A stretch of 12,257 nt of DNA from Pseudomonadota bacterium (GTDB lineage: Bacteria; Pseudomonadota; Gammaproteobacteria; Burkholderiales; Burkholderiaceae_C). Positions 7,081 through 12,257 of this stretch are shown here, in pieces. The DNA lies in contig JAEXBL010000455.1 of the NCBI GenBank assembly GCA_023394015.1, forward strand, positions 1 to 12,257, in the 5' to 3' direction. A program made the translations under genes and the position numbers. The notes under the pieces were generated by a model, which made no database searches, was not told where the DNA came from, and saw nothing but the letters and a program-made list of their open reading frames with translations. Within the stretch, counting starts at the first letter, position 1; the number at the start of each line of letters is the position of its first letter.

Positions 7081-8087
7081 GCGCGCTGATCCTCTACACC
7101 ACCGAAGACGGCCGCAGCCAGATCAAGCTGCGGGCGAAAGACCAGACGGTCTGGCTGACACAGCGCGAAATGGCGCAGCTCTTTGACGTGAGCACCGACA
7201 ACGTGGGGTTGCACCTTAGGAACATCTTCGAGGACGGGGAACTGATCCGGGAGGCAACTACCGAGGAATCCTCGGTAGTTCAAACCGAAGGCGGCCGGGA
7301 GGTGCGGCGCCCCGTCACGCTCCATAACCTCGACGCCATCCTGGCCGTGGGCTACCGCGTGCGCTCGCCGCGCGGCGTGCAGTTCCGCCGTTGGGCCTCC
7401 ACCGTGCTGAAGGAGTACCTGGTCAAGGGCTTTGTGATGGACGACGAGCGGCTGAAGAACCCGGATGGCCGCCCCGACTACTTCGACGAGATGCTGGCGC
7501 GCATCCGGGACATTCGGGCCTCGGAAAAGCGCTTCTACCAGAAGGTGCGCGAGCTTTTTGCGCTCTCCAGCGACTACGACAAGACAGACCAGGCCACGCA
7601 GCTGTTCTTTGCCACCGTGCAGAACCAGTTGATCTTTGCCGTGACGCAAAAGACCGCCGCCGAACTCGTGATGGCCCGGGCGAACGCGGCCGACCCGCAT
7701 TTCGGGCTGCTGGCCTGGAAGGGCGACAAGGTGCGCCGCGCAGACATCGTGGTGGCCAAGAACTACCTGACCGAAGACGAGATCGACACGCTGAACCGGC
7801 TGGTGGTGATCTTTCTGGAAACCGCCGAACTGCGGGCCAAGGGCAAGCAGGAGACGCGCATGGCGTTCTGGAAGCAGAACGTGGACCAGATCATCACGTC
7901 CAACGGTTTTCCGCTGCTCACGCACGCCGGCACCATCAGCCATGTGCAGATGGAAGCGCGAACGGGTGAGCTGTATCTGAAGTTCGACCAGGACCGCAAA
8001 CGGCGCGAAGCTGCTCAAGCCGACCGGCAGGACGAGGCCGACCTGCAGGCGCTGGAAGCCCAAATCAAGCGACGCCCAAGAAAATGA
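7077..8087 (+). CDS. RhuM-family protein encoded within the type I R-M operon (function unknown)
   Basis: The 336-residue protein matches the RhuM family (PF13310), named after a gene in Salmonella pathogenicity island 3; its biochemical role is not established to my knowledge. The N-terminal region has the family pattern WLTQREMAQLFDVSTDNVGL (27-46), which looks like a helix-turn-helix DNA-binding segment. Then come the strongly conserved AVGYRVRSPRGVQFRRWAS (90-108) and EYLVKGF (113-119), followed by RASEKRFYQKVRELFALSSDY (147-167, family core) and VAKNYLTEDEIDTLNR (226-241). The C-terminus is charged and probably helical (305-336). No signal peptide or membrane segment is seen. The start at ATG 7077 overlaps the hsdS stop as ATGA, and its own stop overlaps the hsdM start as ATGA (8084-8087), so it is built into the operon and probably translated by coupling. 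It could be a regulator, an anti-phage accessory or a toxin-like effector held in check by modification; these are inferences. Confidence 0.9.
   Translation: MSALILYTTEDGRSQIKLRAKDQTVWLTQREMAQLFDVSTDNVGLHLRNIFEDGELIREATTEESSVVQTEGGREVRRPVTLHNLDAILAVGYRVRSPRGVQFRRWASTVLKEYLVKGFVMDDERLKNPDGRPDYFDEMLARIRDIRASEKRFYQKVRELFALSSDYDKTDQATQLFFATVQNQLIFAVTQKTAAELVMARANAADPHFGLLAWKGDKVRRADIVVAKNYLTEDEIDTLNRLVVIFLETAELRAKGKQETRMAFWKQNVDQIITSNGFPLLTHAGTISHVQMEARTGELYLKFDQDRKRREAAQADRQDEADLQALEAQIKRRPRK
7256..7280 (+). promoter_or_regulatory. Perfect 25-bp palindrome inside the rhuM-like gene
   Basis: AACTACCGAGGA at 7256-7267 is the exact reverse complement of TCCTCGGTAGTT at 7269-7280, with a single central A. 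It covers codons 60-68 of the RhuM-family gene (coding TTEESSVV) and uses GTA and GTT, codons that appear uncommon among the neighbouring genes. As DNA it could be an operator for a dimeric protein; as RNA it makes an 11-bp stem with an AAT loop. The palindrome is certain; a regulatory role is inference. Confidence 0.5.
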
Positions 8088-9703
8088 CCGAAGCCAATCA
8101 AAAGCAACTGGGCAATACGCTCTGGAGCATTGCCGACCAACTGCGCGGGGCGATGGATGCGGACGACTTCCGCGACTACATGCTGTCCTTCCTGTTCCTG
8201 CGCTACCTCTCGGACAACTACGAGGCGGCGGCGAAGAAGGAGCTGGGGCGCGACTACCCCGATGTGGGTGGCGACATCCGCAACGTGCCGTTGGCGCTCT
8301 GGTATGCCAACAACGTGGACGACATTCCGGCGTTCGAGAAACAGATGCGCCGCAAGGTGCATTACGTCATCAAGCCGGAACACCTGTGGAGCAGTATCGC
8401 CAACATGGCGCGCACCCAGCACCGGGATTTGCTGACCACGCTGCAACAGGGTTTTAAGTACATCGAGACGGAATCCTTCGAGAGCGCGTTTCAGGGCCTG
8501 TTCTCGGAGATCGATCTGGGCTCGCCCAAGCTGGGCAAGACCTACGCCGACCGCAATGCCAAGCTCTGCACCATCATCCAGAGAATCGCCGAAGGGCTGG
8601 CGGAGTTCTCGACCGACGTGGACACGCTGGGCGACGCGTATGAATACCTGATCGGCCAGTTTGCCGCCGGCTCGGGCAAGAAGGCGGGCGAGTTCTACAC
8701 GCCGCAGCAGATTTCCGACGTGCTCTCAGGCATCGTCACGCTGGACAGCCAGGAACCGAAAACCGGCCCCAGGCCGCGGCTGGACAGCGTGCTGGACTTT
8801 GCCTGTGGCTCGGGCTCGCTGCTGCTGAACGTGCGCAGAAAGGTGGCGAAGGAGAACGGCACCATCGGCAAGATCTACGGCCAGGAAAAGAACATCACCA
8901 CCTACAACCTGGCGCGCATGAACATGCTGCTGCATGGGGTGAAGGACACCGAGTTCGAGATCTTCCACGGCGATACCCTGCTGAACGAGTGGGACATGAT
9001 GCGCGAGCAGAACCCGGCCAAGCGGCCGAGCTTCGACGCCATCGTCGCCAACCCACCTTTCAGCTACCGCTGGGAGCCGACCGACGCGCTGGCCGAAGAC
9101 GTGCGCTTCAAGAGCCACGGCTTGGCGCCCAGGTCGGCGGCGGACTTCGCCTTTTTGCTGCACGGCTTTCACTACCTGAACGACGAGGGCGTGATGGCCA
9201 TCATCCTGCCGCACGGCGTGCTGTTCAGGGGCGGGGCGGAAGAGCGCATTCGCACCAAGTTGCTAAAAGATGGGCACATCGACACGGTGATCGGCCTGCC
9301 CGCCAATCTGTTCTATTCCACCGGCATCCCGGTCTGCATCCTGGTGCTGAAGAGGTGCAAGAAGCCGGGCGACGTGCTGTTCATCAACGCGAGCGGCCCG
9401 GAACACTTCGAAAAAGGCAAGCGCCAGAACCAGCTCAAGCCCGAACACATCGCCAAGATCGTCAAGACCTACCAGTTCCGTGAGGAAGAGCCGCGCTATT
9501 CACGCCGGGTAGAGATGGCCGAGATCGAGAAGAACGATTTCAACCTGAACATATCGCGCTACATCAGCACGGCGGTGGCCGAGCCCGAGATTGACCTGGC
9601 CGCCACGCACCAGGAGTTGGTGGAAATTGACAAGGCGATTGCGGCGGCGAAGGACAAGCACAACGCTTTTCTGAAAGAACTGGGGCTGAAGCCGTTGCCG
9701 TAG
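8084..9703 (+). CDS. hsdM: Type I restriction-modification methyltransferase subunit (N6-adenine)
   Basis: HsdM transfers a methyl group from S-adenosylmethionine to N6 of adenine in the two half-sites read by HsdS, protecting host DNA; M2S is the modification enzyme and adds HsdR to restrict. The 539-residue protein has the HsdM N-terminal helical domain (LGNTLWSIADQLRGAMDADD, then RDYMLSFLFLRYLSDNYE). The linker motif GEFYTPQ is at 202-208, the SAM-binding motif DFACGSG at 238-244 and the catalytic NPPF at 323-326, giving the usual gamma-type amino-methyltransferase order. EcoR124I HsdM is about 520 residues, so it is full length. ATG 8084 overlaps the preceding gene as ATGA. It is last in the operon, whereas hsdM commonly precedes hsdS. 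The C-terminus (residues after about 495) is charged and helical. No defect is seen. Confidence 0.96.
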   Translation: MTEANQKQLGNTLWSIADQLRGAMDADDFRDYMLSFLFLRYLSDNYEAAAKKELGRDYPDVGGDIRNVPLALWYANNVDDIPAFEKQMRRKVHYVIKPEHLWSSIANMARTQHRDLLTTLQQGFKYIETESFESAFQGLFSEIDLGSPKLGKTYADRNAKLCTIIQRIAEGLAEFSTDVDTLGDAYEYLIGQFAAGSGKKAGEFYTPQQISDVLSGIVTLDSQEPKTGPRPRLDSVLDFACGSGSLLLNVRRKVAKENGTIGKIYGQEKNITTYNLARMNMLLHGVKDTEFEIFHGDTLLNEWDMMREQNPAKRPSFDAIVANPPFSYRWEPTDALAEDVRFKSHGLAPRSAADFAFLLHGFHYLNDEGVMAIILPHGVLFRGGAEERIRTKLLKDGHIDTVIGLPANLFYSTGIPVCILVLKRCKKPGDVLFINASGPEHFEKGKRQNQLKPEHIAKIVKTYQFREEEPRYSRRVEMAEIEKNDFNLNISRYISTAVAEPEIDLAATHQELVEIDKAIAAAKDKHNAFLKELGLKPLP

Positions 9704-9726
9704 GTCACGCCGCAGCGGCGTTGGGC

Positions 9727-9749
9727 AAGTGCGCTGGGCAGCGCGTTTT
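9727..9749 (+). terminator. Candidate intrinsic terminator of the hsd operon
   Basis: AAGTGCGCT (9727-9735) can pair with AGCGCGTTT (9740-9748), with a GC-rich core, two G-U pairs and loop GGGC; TTTT spans 9746-9749. It begins 24 nt after the hsdM stop. The T-tract is short and partly in the stem, so termination would be modest. A smaller stem, ACGCCG/CGGCGT (9707-9721, loop CAG), precedes it directly after the stop codon. Confidence 0.45.
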
Positions 9750-9793
9750 CGATAGCAGTCGATTCGCGCCGTTGGCTGACACTCGGTCGCACC

Positions 9794-9804
9794 AGCATCA
9801 AGGC
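9794..9804 (+). repeat. AGCATCAAGGC, copy 1 (also at 10514-10524)
   Basis: The 11-nt sequence AGCATCAAGGC occurs 13 nt before the pssA-like start codon and again 19 nt before the transporter start. Both contain AAGG, which could act as part of a ribosome binding site, though the spacing to pssA is long. It may be a remnant of a dispersed intergenic element. Confidence 0.45.
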
Positions 9805-9816
9805 ACACTCACGCCA

Positions 9817-10449
9817 ATGAGCACCTTGGAAAGTCCAAAGAAAAAACCTTTCTCCATGATCCGCGAGTTCCATCTCGCGGACTGGTTCACGCTGGCCAAC
9901 GCGGTGTGCGGGGTGGGGGCGATGTTCGCCATCATCAGCTTCATCCAGACCGGCGAGGTGCAGCACGTGTACTACGCCTGCGCGCTGGTGCTGGCGGCGC
10001 TGGTGTTCGACGTGTTCGACGGGCGGGTGGCGCGCTGGCGGCAGAGCTCGTCGCTGCTGGGGCGCGAGCTGGATTCGCTGGCGGACGTGATTTCGTTCGG
10101 CGTGGCGCCGGCGCTGATCGCCTACGGCGTGGGCATGCAGGGGCTGTGGGACCGCATCGTGCTGGGCTACTTCGTGGCCTGCGGCGTGTCGCGGCTGGCG
10201 CGCTTCAACGTGACGGCCGAGGCGATGTCGGCCGGCGGCGACAAGGTGAAATATTTCGAGGGCACGCCGATCCCGACCTCCATGCTGCTGGTGGCGCTGC
10301 TGTGGGTGGCCGCCGGCGTGGGCGCCATCGGGCCCGATCTGTGGGGCGGCGCGTGGCGCATCGGCGGCTTCACGCTGCACCCGCTGGTGCTGCTGTATGC
10401 CCTGTCGGGCTCGCTGATGATCAGCCGCATCCGCATTCCCAAGCTGTAA
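9817..10449 (+). CDS. pssA: CDP-alcohol phosphatidyltransferase, probable phosphatidylserine synthase
   Basis: This 210-residue inner-membrane protein carries a complete CDP-alcohol phosphatidyltransferase motif, D-x2-DG-x2-AR-x8-G-x3-D-x3-D, at residues 65-90 (D65, D68, D86, D90), which binds metal and CDP-diacylglycerol. Hydrophobic segments lie near 24-44, 52-66, 91-108, 115-126, 155-172 and 188-202, in keeping with the six-helix family fold. The most likely reaction is transfer of the phosphatidyl group to L-serine (type II PssA), the first step to phosphatidylethanolamine. The stretch RLARFN (127-131) is family-typical, but FEGTPIPTS (147-155) stands where classical PssA has FxGLPSPAA, so substrate assignment is less sure. 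ATG 9817 is chosen over a TTG at 9721 because the first 32 residues of the longer form are not hydrophobic or conserved-looking. It lies 113 nt after hsdM, probably as a separate transcript. Confidence is high for the family and moderate for serine as acceptor. Confidence 0.8.
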   Translation: MSTLESPKKKPFSMIREFHLADWFTLANAVCGVGAMFAIISFIQTGEVQHVYYACALVLAALVFDVFDGRVARWRQSSSLLGRELDSLADVISFGVAPALIAYGVGMQGLWDRIVLGYFVACGVSRLARFNVTAEAMSAGGDKVKYFEGTPIPTSMLLVALLWVAAGVGAIGPDLWGGAWRIGGFTLHPLVLLYALSGSLMISRIRIPKL

Positions 10450-10499
10450 CGGTTGGCAGGCCAAATCGACCTCTGGCGCACGCTTGACGATCGCTGATA

Positions 10500-10516
10500 G
10501 CTATTGAATAAATAGC
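10500..10516 (+). repeat. AT-rich inverted repeat in the pssA-transporter gap
   Basis: GCTATT (10500-10505) pairs with AATAGC (10511-10516) around GAATA. Motifs of the type GATAGCTATTGAATAAATAGC are, by recall, common in intergenic DNA of Comamonadaceae. The second AGCATCAAGGC copy (10514-10524) starts inside it. The rest of this 93-nt gap shows no other structure beyond a 4-bp stem just after the pssA stop. Confidence 0.5.
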
Positions 10517-10542
10517 ATCAAGGCGCTGCAAGGCCGGGCGCG

Positions 10543-12204
10543 ATGGCCTATCATCGGCCGCTTCCCATGCCCGATTCACACGATCCGGCGGCCGGCCGCG
10601 CCGCCCAACCTTCCGCCGACGACCTGGGCGCGCTGGCGCCGTTTCGGCACCGCGTGTTCACCATGCTGTGGAGCACCTGGCTGATCGCCAACCTGTGCAT
10701 GTGGATGAACGACGTGGCGGCGGCCTGGCTGATGACCACGCTGACGGCCAAGCCGATCTGGGTGGCGCTGGTGCAGACGGCGGCCACGCTGCCGGTGTTT
10801 CTGCTGGGCCTGCCCTCGGGCGCGCTGGCCGACATTCTGGACCGCAAGCGCTTTCTGTTCTTCACCCAGGTGTGGGTGGCGGTGGTAGGCGCGCTGCTGG
10901 CGCTGGCCGTATGGCAGGGCGTGGTGACGCCGCCCTTGCTGCTGGTGCTGCTGTTCCTGAACGGCATGGGGCTGGCGCTGCGCTGGCCGGTGTTCGCGGC
11001 CATCGTGCCCGAGCTGGTGCCGCGCGCCAAGCTGCCGGCGGCGCTGGCGCTGAACGGCGTGTCGATCAACGCCTCGCGCATCCTGGGGCCCTTGATCGCC
11101 GGCGCCGTCATCGCCAGCCTGGGCAGCGTCTGGGTGTTCGTGCTCAACGCCGTGCTGTCGGTGGCGGCGGCGACCATCATCACCCGCTGGCGGCGCGAGC
11201 ACCGGCCCGACCCGCTGGGGCGCGAAAGTCTGCGCGGTGCCATGCGCGTGGGCCTGCAGTACGTGGCGCAGTCCTACCACCTGAAGGGCGTGCTGCTGCG
11301 GGTGGCCATCTTCTTCTTTCATTCCACCGCGCTGCTGGCGCTGCTGCCGCTGGTGGCGCGGCAGATCAAGGGCGGCGACGCCGGCACCTTCACCGTGCTG
11401 CTGGCGGCCATGGGCGCGGGGGCGATTGCGTCCACCTTCGCGCTGCCGCGGCTGCGCCAGGCTTTCCCGCGCGACCGGCTGGTGCTGCTGGGCGCCGGGG
11501 TGCAGGCGGCCAACACGGCGGTGATGGCGCTCAACACCAACCTGTGGCTGGGTGCCATCGCCATGGCGCTGGGCGGCGCGGCCTGGCTGACCACGGCCAA
11601 CACGCTCAGCGTGTCGGCGCAGACCAGCCTGCCCGACTGGGTGCGCGCGCGCGGCATGTCGATGTTCCAGATGGCCATCATGGGCGCCACGGCCGGCGGC
11701 GCCGCCGTGTGGGGCCAGGTGGCCACCTTGAGCAGCGTGCCAGTCGCGCTGGGACTGGGCGCGGCCAGCGGTGTGGCCGCCATGGCGCTGGCCAACTACC
11801 GCTGGCCCGACCGCGGCATGATGGAAGACCCCACGCCCGCCTGCCCCCTGCCACGGCCCGAGGTGACCACGCCGCCCGGCAGCGGGCACGTGGTGGTGAC
11901 CATCGAATACCGCATCGACCCGGCCGACGCGCCGGCCTTTCGCGCGCTGATGGAAGACAGCCGCCGCGCGCGCCTGCGCCAGGGCGCGGTGGCCTGGGAG
12001 CTGCTGTCCGACATCAACGAGCCGGGCCGCTTCGTCGAGGTGATCGAGGACGCCTCGTGGATCGACCACCTGCGCCGCTTCGAGCGCGTCAGCGTCGCCG
12101 ACGCGGCGCTGCGCGAGCGCAAGCTGGCCTACCACCTGGGCGACGAGCCGCCCATCGTGCGGCGCGCCGTGCGCGAAAGCACGGTGCGGGCCGAGCGCGC
12201 CTAA
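10543..12204 (+). CDS. MFS transporter of the MFS_3 / enterobactin-exporter-like family with soluble C-terminal domain
   Basis: The 553-residue inner-membrane protein probably exports a small molecule by proton antiport; the substrate is unknown. Residues 1-37 are a polar cytoplasmic leader. About twelve hydrophobic helices follow between 38 and 418, with the MFS motif A variant GALADILDRKR (93-103) between helices 2 and 3 and a polar central loop (about 215-247). The pattern fits the MFS_3 family (PF05977), which includes EntS-like proteins and other drug:H+ antiporters of the DHA3 type. Residues 448-535 form a soluble tail (HVVVTIEYRIDPADAPAFRA onward) that resembles the ABM (antibiotic biosynthesis monooxygenase-like) ferredoxin fold seen at the end of many family members. 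Start ATG 10543 is supported by AAGG at 10530-10533, nine nt upstream; ATG 10567 lacks such a site. It lies 93 nt after pssA on the same strand. No siderophore or resistance genes are visible beside it to suggest a substrate. Confidence 0.88.
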   Translation: MAYHRPLPMPDSHDPAAGRAAQPSADDLGALAPFRHRVFTMLWSTWLIANLCMWMNDVAAAWLMTTLTAKPIWVALVQTAATLPVFLLGLPSGALADILDRKRFLFFTQVWVAVVGALLALAVWQGVVTPPLLLVLLFLNGMGLALRWPVFAAIVPELVPRAKLPAALALNGVSINASRILGPLIAGAVIASLGSVWVFVLNAVLSVAAATIITRWRREHRPDPLGRESLRGAMRVGLQYVAQSYHLKGVLLRVAIFFFHSTALLALLPLVARQIKGGDAGTFTVLLAAMGAGAIASTFALPRLRQAFPRDRLVLLGAGVQAANTAVMALNTNLWLGAIAMALGGAAWLTTANTLSVSAQTSLPDWVRARGMSMFQMAIMGATAGGAAVWGQVATLSSVPVALGLGAASGVAAMALANYRWPDRGMMEDPTPACPLPRPEVTTPPGSGHVVVTIEYRIDPADAPAFRALMEDSRRARLRQGAVAWELLSDINEPGRFVEVIEDASWIDHLRRFERVSVADAALRERKLAYHLGDEPPIVRRAVRESTVRAERA

Positions 12205-12214
12205 GGTTCGCCCG

Positions 12215-12230
12215 GCGGCCCCTGGGCCGC
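12215..12230 (+). terminator. Small GC-rich hairpin after the transporter gene
   Basis: GCGGCC (12215-12220) pairs with GGCCGC (12225-12230) around CCTG, 10 nt after the transporter stop. No T-run follows, so it is at best a weak terminator. The remaining bases to the window end hold nothing else I can support. Confidence 0.3.
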
Positions 12231-12257
12231 GTTGCCGGCAAGGCGCAGGGCGGGCGC

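Noticed and set aside
9721..9816. N-terminal extension of the phosphatidyltransferase from TTG 9721
   Set aside because: The added 32 residues are not family-like and would overlap the candidate terminator; ATG 9817 gives the expected N-terminus.
10576..12135. Minus-strand open frame opposite the transporter (519 aa)
   Set aside because: Composition is dominated by His, Gln, Arg and Gly with no domain; the + strand encodes a coherent membrane protein.
12201..12257. Possible 3' end of a convergent minus-strand gene entering at the right edge
   Set aside because: A minus-strand frame is open from the window edge to a TAG complementary to 12201-12203, but 18 codons of Ala/Gly/Pro-rich sequence with no recognisable motif are not enough to call a gene.

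Overview
The window is high-GC DNA with densely packed genes, all read on the + strand. Protein signatures (GshA of the betaproteobacterial type, GshB, and the C-terminus of ProA) and the short intergenic GATAGC/AATAGC-type motifs suggest a betaproteobacterium of the order Burkholderiales, probably family Comamonadaceae. That placement is inference from recall of homologues; no search was run.

Layout. (1) 1-84: the 3' end of proA (proline synthesis). (2) 73-224: a heptanucleotide repeat block with four degenerate copies in one orientation across the proA stop codon, then twelve perfect GCTCAAC copies in the opposite orientation ending 11 nt before gshA. (3) 236-2616: gshA and gshB, the two steps of glutathione synthesis, with a strong 12-bp hairpin in the gap between them. 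(4) 2694-9703: a compact four-gene type I restriction-modification operon in the unusual order hsdR - hsdS - rhuM-like - hsdM, where every junction overlaps (11, 4 and 4 nt). (5) 9817-10449: a CDP-alcohol phosphatidyltransferase of the PssA type. (6) 10543-12204: an MFS_3/EntS-like exporter with a soluble C-terminal domain. The last 53 nt hold a small hairpin and no gene I can support.

How the genes work together. proA, gshA/gshB, the phosphatidyltransferase and the transporter look like chromosomal housekeeping or ordinary accessory genes. The hsd block looks like an inserted defence module: HsdR (nuclease plus translocase), HsdS (two target-recognition domains) and HsdM (adenine methyltransferase) form an EcoR124I-like type I enzyme. 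The RhuM-family protein, translationally linked to both hsdS and hsdM, is a protein of unknown function placed where it would be made together with the specificity and methylation subunits. It is the best candidate here for something undescribed. A perfect 25-bp palindrome lies inside its coding sequence and the specificity gene is visibly mosaic in base composition. The heptamer array abutting gshA is the other notable structure, since changes in its copy number would alter the 5' region of gshA.
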